From positions 1 to 64,000 of the forward strand of contig JBFMHA010000002.1 in the NCBI GenBank assembly GCA_040753075.1: a stretch of DNA of 64,000 bases. The letters are read 5' to 3'. Source of the DNA: UBA6814 sp040753075 (GTDB taxonomy: Bacteria; Desulfobacterota; Desulfovibrionia; Desulfovibrionales; Desulfovibrionaceae). Below the pieces are notes generated by a model. The model was not told the origin of the DNA, searched no databases, and was given only the letters and a program-made list of their open reading frames with translations. Made by a program: the position numbers and the translations under genes. Shown here in pieces: positions 33,377-42,871 of this stretch; position 1 is the stretch's first letter, and each line of letters starts with the position of its first letter.

Positions 33377-34855
33377 CTAGCCTTGGGCGGCCGGTTCTTC
33401 CGTCCCGCAGTCCGAGCTGCAGACCATGTTCCGGCCCGAGGCCTTGGCCAGGTAGAGGGCCTGGTCCGCCTGGCGCACCAGGTCCACCTTGCGGGACAGT
33501 GAGCCGGGCGCCAGGGAGGCCACCCCGATGGAGGTGGTGACCTGGAACGTGGCGCCGCCCGAGGTGAACCGCTTGCGGGCGATCTTCTCGCGCAGGCGGT
33601 CGGCCAGGTTCCAGGCCTGCTCCTCGTCGGTGTGGGGCAGGATCACGGCGAACTCCTCGCCGCCGTACCGGGCCGCGAAGTCGGTGGAGCGCAGGGTCTC
33701 GTTGAGCAGTCCGCCCACCTCCTTGAGCACCAGGTCCCCGGCCTGGTGGCCGTGGGTGTCGTTGATGCGCTTGAAGTGGTCGAGGTCCATGAGCAGGAGC
33801 GACAGGTTGTGCCCGTAGCGCTGGTGCCTGGCCAGCTCGTCCACCAGGCGCTCGTCGAAGGACTGGCGGTTGTGGATCCGGGTCAGGCCGTCGTGGTCCG
33901 CGCGGGTCTTGACCTCGCGGTAGAGCAGGGCGTTCTTGAGGGCCAGGGCCAGGTGGTTCACGGCCGAGTGCAGCACCTCGCGCTGGTCCTTGCCCAGCCG
34001 CGCCTCGCCCGCCAGGAGCAGGGCCAGGCAGCCGAAGGTCTGGCCACCGGCCTTGAGCGGCAGGAGCACCACCTTGCCCGGCCGGGGCGAGAGGTCGCCG
34101 GCCTCGGCTGATGCGCCGTCCATGAGGAAGGTGAGCTGGTAGCCGTGCATGGGGCTGCCCGAGAGCTTGCCCGCGCTCTTGAGCAGGAACTCCACCCACT
34201 GGTCCTGGGCCGAGGCCTGCTCCTGGAAGCACAGGAAGAGTTCGGCCTCGGCCGCGCCGCTGCCCGGGGTGTGCCAGAAGGCCCCCTGCACCGCGGCCAC
34301 GGGCAGGACCATGTTCAGATCCTCCCGGGCCTGGGCCAGGATGGTGGCCGGGTTCAGGCTCTCCACCGCCCGGGACAGGATGCGGTTGAGGAAGAGCAGG
34401 GCGTCGGTCTTGAAGGCCAGGATCTCGCGCTCCAGGGCGATCTCCCGGGTCATGCGCAGGATGTCCTCGTAGATGGCCGCGGCCTCGGCGGCCCGCTCCA
34501 GCACCCCGCGCACCTTGTCCTCGGTGAGGGGGCCGGGGACCAGGGACAGGAAGTCCCGGTCCAGAAGGTCGGCGTAGTCCAGCACCGGGTGGTTGGGCTC
34601 GATGAGCAGGACCTTCTGCAGGGACTCCATGGACAGGATGGAGGCGTGCAGCTCCGAGGGCAGGGCGGTCCAGACCCGGCTGGGGATGAACACCAGGAAG
34701 GGACGTTCGCGCTCCACGTCATCGGCCGCGGGCAGGGCCTCGGCCGTCCAGTTGCGGAGGATGTAGCCCGAGCCCGCGCCAGAGGCGATGCGCTGGCCTT
34801 CGATATCGTTGAGTCCCAGGCCCCACAGCAGTTCAGGGGCGGAATGCTTGGGCAT
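33377..34855 (-). CDS. diguanylate cyclase with N-terminal sensory region (GGEEF)
   Basis: A 492-residue cytoplasmic protein making cyclic di-GMP. An N-terminal region (1 to about 150) of unknown type is followed by a GAF-like domain (about 160-320, ending near ALKNALLYREV). The GGDEF domain shows DHDGLTRIHNRQSFDERL, LLLMDLDHFKRINDTHG and YGGEEFAVILP. The active-site motif is intact (GGEEF, near residue 398), and an inhibitory I-site RSTD lies five residues before it, so product inhibition is expected. SD GGGAGG supports ATG 34855. There is no transmembrane segment. It neighbours glycosyltransferases whose products c-di-GMP commonly controls. Confidence 0.9.
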   Translation of the reverse strand: MPKHSAPELLWGLGLNDIEGQRIASGAGSGYILRNWTAEALPAADDVERERPFLVFIPSRVWTALPSELHASILSMESLQKVLLIEPNHPVLDYADLLDRDFLSLVPGPLTEDKVRGVLERAAEAAAIYEDILRMTREIALEREILAFKTDALLFLNRILSRAVESLNPATILAQAREDLNMVLPVAAVQGAFWHTPGSGAAEAELFLCFQEQASAQDQWVEFLLKSAGKLSGSPMHGYQLTFLMDGASAEAGDLSPRPGKVVLLPLKAGGQTFGCLALLLAGEARLGKDQREVLHSAVNHLALALKNALLYREVKTRADHDGLTRIHNRQSFDERLVDELARHQRYGHNLSLLLMDLDHFKRINDTHGHQAGDLVLKEVGGLLNETLRSTDFAARYGGEEFAVILPHTDEEQAWNLADRLREKIARKRFTSGGATFQVTTSIGVASLAPGSLSRKVDLVRQADQALYLAKASGRNMVCSSDCGTEEPAAQG

Positions 34856-34874
34856 CGTTCAGACCTCCCTCGGT

Positions 34875-34913
34875 AAAAAAAGCCGTTCTGCGGGGGAGTC
34901 CAAGCAAGAACAG
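34875..34913 (-). terminator. intrinsic terminator downstream of a glycosyltransferase gene
   Basis: On the minus strand CTGTTCT pairs with AGAACGG (7 bp, one wobble, 17-base loop) and is followed by CTTTTTTT (A-run 34875-34881). Confidence 0.5.
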
Positions 34914-35006
34914 GGCCAAGGGAAAGGAGGAAAGGCTGGCGGCATGGTTCGCCGGGAGCGCCGGGCCCGGCAGGCTGGGGCTGTCAGGTTGTTGACGGTC
35001 CGGGGC

Positions 35007-36194
35007 TCAGGCGTTGCCGGTCCGCAGGCTCTCATAGATGGCGAGGAGTTCCGTGGCGTTGTCCGCCATGCTCTTGACCGGGGCGATGCCAGCGCGCAGG
35101 GAGGCGAGCAGTCCCGGGTCTCCGGCCAGGCGGGAGATGGCCCTGGCCAGGGCTGCGGCGTCCCCTGCCGGGAAGAGCAGGCCGTTGGCCTCGTGCCGCA
35201 CCACTTCGGGCAGGGCTCCGGCCCGTGCGGCCAGCACCGGGACCCGGGCGTGCAGGGCCTCGCGGGCCACGAAGGAGAAGGTTTCCGTGCGCGAGGGCAG
35301 GACCACGGCCGCGGCCCGGGCCAGGATGTCCGGCAGGTCCTGGCGGTCGTAGGGTCCGCGCCAGCGCACGGAGTCCGGGGCCATGGCCCGCACCTGCTCC
35401 AGGTAGGCAGGATTGTTGGCCGAGCCGTGCACGGAAAGCTCCGCAACGCCCCGGGGCAGGGCGGCCATGGCGGCCACCGCGAGGTCCAGGCCCTTGAACC
35501 AGGTGATGCCCCCCAGAAAGGCGAGCTGCAGGGGGCTGCCCGCTGGCTCGGGTTCGCGCGCCGGGAACGGGGGCAGGCCAAGGGGCTGGCGCAGGGCGCG
35601 GGGCGAGGTGAAGCCCAGGTCCTGGTGCACCTTGCGGCTGAACAGCGAAGGGAAGACGACCCGTCGGAAGCGGAGCATGGCGTTGCGGGCCAGGTCCAGG
35701 CGCAGGGCCGCCTGGTCCGGGGTCAGGCCGGCGCAGGCCGCGCACGTCTCGGCCGCGGGAGGCATGGCGCACGGTTCGCCCCGGCCGGTGATGCGCAGGG
35801 ACGTGGCGCAGGGCAGGGAGAAGTCGTGCAGGGTGGCCAGGGCCGGGACCCGGGCGTCATCCAGGCCGTCCAGCGCCGCGGTGGTGAACCAGGCCAGGTT
35901 ATGCACGTGGGCCACGTCGGCCCCGAATCCGCGGGCCAGGCCGGCCACCACGTCCCGCACCCGGAGGTTGCGGGCCAGGCCGCGCTCGCCGGGAGCGAAG
36001 GGGACCCGGGCCACGGCCACTCCCCCATGTTCTTCAAGGCGTGGCGAACCGGGAGCCCCGGGAGCGGGCAGGGGATGGACCGCCAGCACCCGGCAGCCCC
36101 GCCCGGCCAGTTCCCGGGCCAGGCCCAGGACGTACTGCTCCGTGCCCGCATGGCCGTACGGCGGGAAGTTGTCCAGGAGCATGAGCGCGTTCAC
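35007..36194 (-). CDS. glycosyltransferase, GT4 family
   Basis: A 395-residue GT-B fold sugar transferase. The N-terminal domain has the acceptor loop FPPYGHAGTEQYVLGLAREL and a Cys-rich insert (GEPCAMPPAAETCAACAG). The donor domain shows LAFLGGITWFKGLDLAVAAM and the E-x7-E motif region (SRTETFSFVAREALHARVPV). Cytosolic. GTG 36194 is preferred: GGAG lies about ten bases upstream and the frame then begins VNALMLLDNFPP, the usual start, while ATG 36227 has no SD. It is divergent from three plus-strand glycosyltransferases and probably belongs to the same polysaccharide or glycoprotein pathway. Confidence 0.85.
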   Translation of the reverse strand: MNALMLLDNFPPYGHAGTEQYVLGLARELAGRGCRVLAVHPLPAPGAPGSPRLEEHGGVAVARVPFAPGERGLARNLRVRDVVAGLARGFGADVAHVHNLAWFTTAALDGLDDARVPALATLHDFSLPCATSLRITGRGEPCAMPPAAETCAACAGLTPDQAALRLDLARNAMLRFRRVVFPSLFSRKVHQDLGFTSPRALRQPLGLPPFPAREPEPAGSPLQLAFLGGITWFKGLDLAVAAMAALPRGVAELSVHGSANNPAYLEQVRAMAPDSVRWRGPYDRQDLPDILARAAAVVLPSRTETFSFVAREALHARVPVLAARAGALPEVVRHEANGLLFPAGDAAALARAISRLAGDPGLLASLRAGIAPVKSMADNATELLAIYESLRTGNA

Positions 36195-36403
36195 GGGGCG
36201 GGTTCTCCGGGGCGGCAAGGCCGGCATGGTTTTTTCATGTCTGCTGGGCAGGATTACAAAACCCGTGCCGAAGGACCCGGCCCGGGCCGCCCAGAACCCT
36301 TGCCCGCCGCTGCCTGCGCGGCCGGGCCGGGTCCGGCGGCTGCCGGTGAGGGGCGCTTGGCGCCGGGAAGTATTTGCCGGCTCGCGGCAGCATGGAGGAA
36401 GGC

Positions 36404-37282
36404 ATGTCCCCTCGTCCCCTGGTTTCGGTGGTGGTGGCCAACTACAACTACGGCCGCCATTTCCAGCAGTTCTTCACCGCCCTGGCGGCCCAGACCCTTG
36501 ATCTGTCCCGGGCGGAGGTCATCCTGGCCGACGACGGCAGCACCGACGGATCCCCGGCCCTGGCCCGCTCCTGGGGGGAGTGGCTCCCGGCGGGCCGCTT
36601 CGAGCTTCTGGAGCTTCGCCACCACGGCCTGCCCGGCCCGGTGCGCAACGCGGGCTTCGCCCAGGCCCGGGGCGAGTACCTGGTCTACCTGGACCCGGAC
36701 GACGCGCCGGCTCCGCGCTTTCTCGAAGCCTGCCTGGAGGCCCTGGAGTCCAGCCCCCGGGCCGGCCTCGCCTATGCCGACTGCCTCTGCCGGGAAGGCG
36801 ACGCCGAGCGCCTCGTCTGCGCCCCGGAATTCTCCCCGGACCTGCTGCGCACCCAGAACTTCCTGACCTCTTCGCCTCTCATGCGGCGCGCGGTCTGGGA
36901 CCACAGCCGCGGCTTCGCGTCCAACACCGCCTACGAGGACTGGGACTTCTGGGTCCAGGCCGCGGCCAACGGGTTCGGCGGGGTGCGGGCGCCCGAGCCG
37001 CTCAACGTGTACTGCCTGCACGGGGGCAACTATTCCCGGCGCGCGGTGGAGCAGGACGGCCCGGCCAAGGCCCGGGTGGTGCTCAACAACCCGGGATTCT
37101 TCGATCCCGCGGTGCGGGCCTGGGCCCTGAGCCTGCTGCGCGGCGCGGCCTGGGCCGTTCCCTTCGGCCGCGGGCTCATCCCCCGGCCCCAGGACGTGGA
37201 GCGGCTGCGCGCCATCGCCGCCGGAGTCATGGCCGCCCGCGGGGCCTCCCGCCGGGCGGGCCGGGCCGGAGCGGAGGCCTGA
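36404..37282 (+). CDS. glycosyltransferase, GT2 family
   Basis: A 292-residue GT-A inverting transferase. It shows VSVVVANYNYGRHFQQF, the nucleotide-binding DDGSTDGS and the metal-binding D-x-D region YLDPDDAP, then an acceptor domain with AYEDWDFWVQ, a common catalytic-base motif (ED near WDF). No membrane segments. The start 36404 follows GGAGGAA at 36394-36400; earlier TTG and ATG codons are ignored. Its stop overlaps the next start (TGATG at 37280-37284), so it is translationally coupled to the following GT4 gene. Confidence 0.88.
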   Translation: MSPRPLVSVVVANYNYGRHFQQFFTALAAQTLDLSRAEVILADDGSTDGSPALARSWGEWLPAGRFELLELRHHGLPGPVRNAGFAQARGEYLVYLDPDDAPAPRFLEACLEALESSPRAGLAYADCLCREGDAERLVCAPEFSPDLLRTQNFLTSSPLMRRAVWDHSRGFASNTAYEDWDFWVQAAANGFGGVRAPEPLNVYCLHGGNYSRRAVEQDGPAKARVVLNNPGFFDPAVRAWALSLLRGAAWAVPFGRGLIPRPQDVERLRAIAAGVMAARGASRRAGRAGAEA

Positions 37283-38921
37283 TGCCGGGACCCCGCATCT
37301 TCGGAACCCTGGACCCCTTCCTGGAGTCCGGGGAGGCCATGGGCCGGACCGCGGCCAACGCCGGGCTCCTGCGCGCCCTGCTGGCCCGCGACCCCTTTGC
37401 CGCCTACCACTNNNNNNNNNNCCGGCGCCCCACGCCGCGCTCCTGGAGCGCGAGTTCCCGGCCCTGCACCGGGCGGGCAAGTTCCGGGTCTCGGAGCGCC
37501 TGGCCCTGCCCCGGGCCCTGTCCGAGGTCCCCTACCACTGCTTCCACCTCTCGGACTGCATCGGCCACCCGGCCCACCTGGCCCGGCTGCGCAACCTGCA
37601 CGCCCGGGACATCTTCCCCATCACCGGGACCACCCATTCCCTGAGCTACGTCCGCTATCCCCGGGAGCTCCTGGCCCACCTCTGGCCGGGGTGCTCGGCC
37701 CGGGACTGCGTGGTGGCCACCTCGCGCAGCGCGCGGCAGGTGGTGGAGGGCTATTACGCGGCCCTGCGCCACGGCTTCGGCCTGGATCCGGACCGTTTCC
37801 CGGCCCCGCAGGTGGAGCGCATCCCCCTGGGCGTGGACCCCGCGGCCCTGACCCCGGCCGCGCCGCAGGAACGGGCCGCCCTGCGCCGGGACCTGGGCCT
37901 GGCCGGGGGCGAGGCCCTGGTTCTCGTCTTCGCCCGGCTGTCCCACGACTCCAAGATGGACCTCCTGCCCGTGCTGCGGGCCTTCCAGCGCCTCCTGGAA
38001 TCCGGCGTGGACCCGACCTCGGTGCGCCTGGGCCTGGCCGGCTGGACCGTGGCCGGGGACGGCTACCTGGACACGGTGCAGGGCCTGGCCTCCCGGCTCG
38101 GGGTGCGCTGCCTGGCCGCGGCGCGGCCGGACGAGGCGGCCAAGGCCCGGCTGTTCCGGGCCGCGGACATCTTCCTCTCGCCCGTGGACAACGTGCAGGA
38201 AACCTTCGGACTGACCCTGCTGGAGGCGGCCTCGGCCGGCCTGCCCGCGGTGGCCGCGGACTTCGACGGCTACCGCGACCTGGTGGCCCACGGCGAGACC
38301 GGGCTCCTGGTTCCCACCCTGGGGCCGGCGGACACCGCGGAGCTGGACGCCCTGGCCCCGCTCTGCTTCGACAACCACACCCATCTGCTCCTGGCCCAGC
38401 AGACCGTGGTGGACGTGCCCGGCCTGGCCGCGGCCCTGGGACGGCTCCTGGCCGATCCCGCGGAGCGGGAGCGCCTGGGCCGGGCCGCCCGGCTCCGGGT
38501 GGAGCGGGAGTTTTCCTGGGAGTCCGTGGTGCAGCGCCACCTGGACCTGTGGGACCGGCTGCGCGAAGCGCCCGTGGACCGGGAGGCGCTGCGCGGGGCG
38601 GCGCATCCCTTGGGTCTGCCGTATTCCCGGGTCTTCGCCGGCCATCCCGGCGCGGCCCTGGGGCCGGGCCTGGCCCTGCGCCGCACCCGGGCCGGCGAGG
38701 CCGCGTACCGCGGGCAGGAGCATCCGGTGCTCTACGCGCCCCTGGAAGGGCGCATAGAGGCCGAGGAGCTGCGCCGGCTCCTGCTCCTGGCCCGGACCGA
38801 GATCCTGGCCGGGGACCTCCTGCGCAAGGCCCGGGAGAACCTGGGGCTGCCCCGGGAACGAGCCCAGGCCCTGGTCCTCTTCGCGCTCAAGCACGATTTC
38901 CTGGAGCAGGTCCATGGCTGA
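37282..38921 (+). CDS. glycosyltransferase, GT4 family, interrupted by an assembly gap
   Basis: The gene starts at ATG 37282 (PGPRIFGTLDPFLESGEAMG) and runs into ten Ns at 37412-37421. After the Ns the same protein continues in another frame, beginning PAPHAALLEREFPALHR and joining a long GT4 domain: VVATSRSARQVVEGYY, the donor-site strand ALVLVFARLSHDSKMDLLPV and the E-x7-E motif ETFGLTLLEAASAGLP. A 100-residue C-terminal extension follows. The frame change is explained by the unknown true length of the gap, so this is an assembly artefact rather than a broken gene. It overlaps the next gene by eight bases. Confidence 0.8.
37412..37421. other. assembly gap (10 N)
   Basis: Ten unresolved bases inside a glycosyltransferase gene. 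The flanking frames differ, so the true gap is not ten bases unless a frameshift exists. Confidence 0.99.
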
Positions 38922-40071
38922 GGCCGCCATCCACCAGCACCGGGTGCTCCAGGAGCGGGGCGGGGCCGCGGCCGTGGCCCGGATCCTCGCCCGCGGCCTG
39001 GCCGACCTGCGGGTGCCCGTGGCGCAGAGCTTCGAGGTGCGGGAGCAGGCCGGCGGCGAGGGGCGGGAGCTGGCCCCGGGCGAGGTGGGGCGCGGGGTTC
39101 CGGCCGGGGCGCTGCTCCACGCGCACGGCTCCCTGGACTGGCCGTCCCTGCTGGTCGGCCTGGCCGGCCGACCAGGTCCTGTGCTGATCACACTGCACGA
39201 CTGCGCGGCCTTCACCGGAGGCTGCCCCTTTCCCCTGGAGTGCAAGGACCTGTACGGCGGCTGCCCGGCCGGCTGTCCGCGCGGCTTTCCGGCGGCGGAC
39301 CGGGCGTGGCGGGCCAAGCGGGAGCTCTTCCGGTCCCTGCGGCCCGCCCTGGCCGCGCCTTCGCGCTGGCTGGCCCGGGAGGCGGAGGCCGTGCTGGGCC
39401 TGCCCGTGGCGGTCGCGCCCAACGGCGTTCCCTGGCCCGACCGGCTTCCGGACAAGGCCGCGGCCAAGCGCGCCGCGGGCCTGGATCCTGCGGCCCTGGT
39501 GGCGCTCTTTGCGGCGCACGGCGGCCGGGAGGCGGCCTATAAGGCGGGCGACCGCTGGGTCTGGCTCTGGGAGCGGCTCCGCGCCGCGACGCCCGGCCTG
39601 GTCGGGATCATGGCCGGGGGCGGGGACATGGAGCGCCGGGGCGATCTCCTGGCCTTCCCGTATGTTCCGCCGGAGAGGCTGGCCGGCTTCATGGCCGCGG
39701 CCGACGTGTTCGTGTATCCCACCCTGGCGGACAACCATCCCCTGGTGGTGCTGGAGGCCATGGCCCAGGGCTGCGCCGTGGCCGCCTTCGCCGCGGGCGG
39801 GGTGCCGGAGCAGGTGGTCCACGAGTCCACCGGGCTCCTGGTGCGGCCCGGGGACTGGGACGGGCTGGCGGGGGCCGCGTCAGGCCTGCTGAACGCGGCC
39901 GGGGCCGCCCGCCGCCTGGGACGGGCCGCCCATGCCGCGGGCCGGGAGCGGTTCGCCGCGGAGCGGATGGTGGACGACTACCTGGGGCTCTACCGGGAGC
40001 TCTTGGCCGGGTCTTCCCCGCGCAGGGCGGCGTCTATGAAGGCGAGCGCGGCCTCGGCCGCGGGCTTGTGA
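38914..40071 (+). CDS. glycosyltransferase, GT4 family
   Basis: A 385-residue GT-B transferase. The N-terminal half has VLQERGGAAAVARILARGL, then a Cys-rich acceptor insert (DCAAFTGGCPFPLECKDL, GGCPAGCP) that resembles the inserts of polysaccharide GT4 enzymes. The donor half has a PYVPPERLAGFMAAADVFVYP strand and the E-x7-E region NHPLVVLEAMAQGCAV. It starts eight bases before the end of the preceding GT4 gene. Its last 27 codons overlap the convergent lipase gene by 82 bases, where the protein tail (RRAASMKASAASAAGL) looks unstructured. Confidence 0.85.
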   Translation: MAEAAIHQHRVLQERGGAAAVARILARGLADLRVPVAQSFEVREQAGGEGRELAPGEVGRGVPAGALLHAHGSLDWPSLLVGLAGRPGPVLITLHDCAAFTGGCPFPLECKDLYGGCPAGCPRGFPAADRAWRAKRELFRSLRPALAAPSRWLAREAEAVLGLPVAVAPNGVPWPDRLPDKAAAKRAAGLDPAALVALFAAHGGREAAYKAGDRWVWLWERLRAATPGLVGIMAGGGDMERRGDLLAFPYVPPERLAGFMAAADVFVYPTLADNHPLVVLEAMAQGCAVAAFAAGGVPEQVVHESTGLLVRPGDWDGLAGAASGLLNAAGAARRLGRAAHAAGRERFAAERMVDDYLGLYRELLAGSSPRRAASMKASAASAAGL

Positions 40072-40862
40072 TAGAGCAGCCATACGTGGCTCACCGGCGC
40101 GGTTTCCAGCTCCGTCCAGCCGGCGCATTGGATGCGCGCGCCCTCGGGCGGGATCACCATGTTGTCCACCGGCGAGTAGATGCTCAGCGCCGGAACCGGG
40201 GGCGGGACCTGGGCGGCCTCGATGCGCTGGATGAGCGGGCCGCGGTATCGGAGGCCCCGGGCCAGGGCCGAGAAGCCCAGGCCGGCCAGCACGCTGCCCT
40301 GGTGCGGAGCGCCCAGGGTCACGGCCGCCGCGACCGTGTCCGCCGCGTCGGGGCGGCTGAGCAGGGCGCGGATGAGCAGGCCCCCCAGGCTGTGCCCCAC
40401 CAGCACCACCTTGTGCCCGGGGTGGCGGTCCCGCACCGTCCGCACCCGGGCCGCCAACTCCTCCAGCAATCCGTCGAAGTCCGCGCCGAAGCTGGGGTAG
40501 GTCCAGGCGTGGAGGCTCGGGAGTCCGGCCCGCCGGAACCAGCGGGAAAAGAACACCCAGGCCGAGGCGGTGTGGAAGACCCCGTGCACGAAGAGCACCG
40601 GCGGCCCGGATTCGCCGGCCCGGGGCTCGGGCAGCCAGAACCGGCTGAAGAGGAAGGCCGGGTAGAGGAGGAAGCTGGCGAGCAGGGCCGCCAGGCTGGA
40701 CGCGGCGCCGGCCAGGACCCAGCGCCAGACCCGGCCCCCGGAGCGGCGGCGGATGTGCTCCAGGTGCAGGCTCCCCGCGGCGGCCATCCAGAACCTGCCG
40801 GCGGTGAACACGCACACGAACAGGGCGACGGCCAGCAGGGCCTTGAGCAGGAAGCCGGTCAC
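39990..40862 (-). CDS. alpha/beta-hydrolase, lipase/esterase type
   Basis: A 290-residue membrane-anchored hydrolase. Two hydrophobic segments lie near residues 5-25 (FLLKALLAVALFVCVFTAG) and 47-75, then a lipase fold: the oxyanion loop VLFVHGVFHTASAW, the nucleophile elbow GHSLGG, and a late Asp/His pair (SIYSPVDNMVIP; VSHVWLLYH). The likely substrate is a lipid or short ester in the membrane. The 3' end overlaps the convergent glycosyltransferase gene by 82 bases. Confidence 0.85.
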   Translation of the reverse strand: MTGFLLKALLAVALFVCVFTAGRFWMAAAGSLHLEHIRRRSGGRVWRWVLAGAASSLAALLASFLLYPAFLFSRFWLPEPRAGESGPPVLFVHGVFHTASAWVFFSRWFRRAGLPSLHAWTYPSFGADFDGLLEELAARVRTVRDRHPGHKVVLVGHSLGGLLIRALLSRPDAADTVAAAVTLGAPHQGSVLAGLGFSALARGLRYRGPLIQRIEAAQVPPPVPALSIYSPVDNMVIPPEGARIQCAGWTELETAPVSHVWLLYHKPAAEAALAFIDAALRGEDPAKSSR

Positions 40863-40949
40863 GGCTCGCCCCGGTCGGCGAGGCTGGTTTCGATCTGCTG
40901 CACGCGGTTCTCCCGGATGAAGCCGGCGTAGGCCGTTGGCTGCTGCGGG

Positions 40950-42755
40950 CTAGCCCCCCAGTCCCCGCGCCAGCAGGCTTTCGGCCTCGGCCTCGGGCAG
41001 GGGCTTGGCGAAATAGTAGCCCTGGGCGAAGGTGCAGCGCTGGCGGATGAGCTCCGCCAGCTGGTCCGCGGTCTCCACCCCCTCGGCCACCACCTCCTTG
41101 CCCATGTGCTGGGCCAGGACCAGCACCGCCTGCACGATGTTGGCGCCGGCCCGGTCCCGGTGCATGTCCGACACGAACGACTTGTCGATCTTGAGCACGT
41201 CCATGGGGAAGCGGTGCAGGTAGGCCAGGGAGGAATAGCCGGTGCCGAAGTCGTCCATGGACAGGGAGGCGCCCAGGTCCTTGAGCTGGCCGAGCACGGC
41301 CTGGGCCTGCTCGGGCTGGTCCATGACCACGCTTTCGGTGATCTCCAGCTTGAGGTGGCGGGGGGAGAGGCCGGTGTCGTCCAGGGTCTTGGCCACGGTC
41401 CGGGCCAGGGTGTCCCGGGCCAGTTGCTTGGCCGACACGTTGACGCTGGCCACCAGGTCGCCGTGCCGGGAGAATCGCTGCTGCCAGCGGCGGGTGGCGG
41501 CGCAGGCCTGGCGCAGCACCCATTCCCCCACCGGCAGGATGAGTCCGGTTTCCTCCAGGAGGGGCACGAAGAGCGCCGGCGGCACCAGGCCCATGCCGGG
41601 TCGCTCCCAGCGGACAAGGGCCTCGAAGGCCGCGATGCTCCCGGTCTCCAGGCGCACGATGGGCTGGTAGAAGACCCTGAACTCCTCCCGCTCCAAGGCC
41701 TTGCGCAGATCGGTCTCCACCGTGAGCCGCTCCACCGCCTCCTTCTGCATGGCCTCGTTGAACACCGCGAAGCGGATCGTGGGATCCTGCTTGGCCCGGT
41801 GCAGCGCCGAGTCCGCGTCGGCCAGCATGGTCTCGGGATGCTCGTACTCCCGTCCGGTCATGAGCACGATGCCGGCGGACAGGGTCACGTAGATGTCCTG
41901 GCCCTCCACGCACATGGGTTTCTCCAGGGCGTGGTTGATGCGGTTGACCACCCGCAGGGCGTCGGCGGTGTTGAACACGTCGGAGAGGAGCAGGGCGAAT
42001 TCGTCGCCGGCCAGGCGGGCGCACGAGTCTTCGGTGCGCAGCGCGTCCACCAGCACCTTGGATATCTCGGAGAGCACGTGGTCCCCGGCCCGGGCGCCCA
42101 GGCTCTCGTTGATGATGCGGAGCCGGTCCACGTCCACGCAGAGCAGGGCGAAGGAGAAGGTCTCGCGGCGGCGGGCCCGGGCGATGGCCTGGTCCAGGTG
42201 CTTGAGGAACATGGCCCGGTTCACCAGGCCGGTGAGGGAGTCGTGGTAGCTCTCGTGCAGCAGTCGGCTCTCCACCTCCTTGCGGGCGGAGATGTCCGCC
42301 ACGGTTCCGTGGAACAGCACGGGATGGCCGGCGATGTCGTGCGCCGTCTGCACCGACAGGGATATCCACAGGGGGGCGCCGTCGCGCCTGGCGGCCAGGA
42401 GCTCCATGCCGTGCACCGCCCCCCGGGCGGAGAGGCTCTGCGCCAGGTCGTCGAGGATCTTGGGCTCCACCGAGAGCAGGCTGGCCAGTTCTCCCGCGGA
42501 CTCGCGCAGGCTGGCGAAGGAGGTGAAGCCGAACATCTTCGCCAGGGCCTTGTTGCCCAGGAGCAGGCGGCCGCCCGGGGCGCAGAGGAACAGGCCCTCG
42601 GCCGCGTTCTCGAACAGGCTGCGGTACTTCTCCGCCTCCTCCCAGGAAGCCATGGCCTGGCGCAGGTCGGACTCGATGGCCCGGTAGTCGTCGAGCTCCC
42701 GGCGCAGGCGGTCGTTTTCCGCAGCGAGTTCTTCCCGTGTGCGTTTGTCTTGCAT
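40950..42755 (-). CDS. PAS-GGDEF-EAL cyclic-di-GMP protein
   Basis: A 601-residue cytoplasmic protein. A short coiled coil is followed by a PAS domain (about 45-160, LFENAAEGLFLCAPGGRLLLGN). The GGDEF domain has AGDEF in place of GGDEF (LAGDEFALLL, near residue 250), so cyclase activity may be reduced. The EAL domain (about 340-600) has its catalytic set intact: AFEALVRW, SVNVSAKQL, LEITESVV, MDDFGTGYSS, LKIDKSFV, AEGVET and QGYYFAKPL. Net activity is therefore probably phosphodiesterase, modulated by the PAS input. ATG 42755 is chosen among three close ATGs. It may oppose the diguanylate cyclase at 33-35 kb. Confidence 0.9.
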   Translation of the reverse strand: MQDKRTREELAAENDRLRRELDDYRAIESDLRQAMASWEEAEKYRSLFENAAEGLFLCAPGGRLLLGNKALAKMFGFTSFASLRESAGELASLLSVEPKILDDLAQSLSARGAVHGMELLAARRDGAPLWISLSVQTAHDIAGHPVLFHGTVADISARKEVESRLLHESYHDSLTGLVNRAMFLKHLDQAIARARRRETFSFALLCVDVDRLRIINESLGARAGDHVLSEISKVLVDALRTEDSCARLAGDEFALLLSDVFNTADALRVVNRINHALEKPMCVEGQDIYVTLSAGIVLMTGREYEHPETMLADADSALHRAKQDPTIRFAVFNEAMQKEAVERLTVETDLRKALEREEFRVFYQPIVRLETGSIAAFEALVRWERPGMGLVPPALFVPLLEETGLILPVGEWVLRQACAATRRWQQRFSRHGDLVASVNVSAKQLARDTLARTVAKTLDDTGLSPRHLKLEITESVVMDQPEQAQAVLGQLKDLGASLSMDDFGTGYSSLAYLHRFPMDVLKIDKSFVSDMHRDRAGANIVQAVLVLAQHMGKEVVAEGVETADQLAELIRQRCTFAQGYYFAKPLPEAEAESLLARGLGG

Positions 42756-42871
42756 GTTCGGGTTCCCGTACATTTCGTATAGCAAACCTGCGAGAATTTG
42801 AAGCCGTTCCCGCCTTCACCCCGGCCCGGTTCTTGGGTAAGGTTCCGGACAACCCGAGAATGGAGGTGCGA

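Noticed and set aside
37282..37710. Frameshifted glycosyltransferase pseudogene
   Set aside because: The only frame change coincides with the ten Ns, so it is an assembly gap; both sides read as intact glycosyltransferase sequence.
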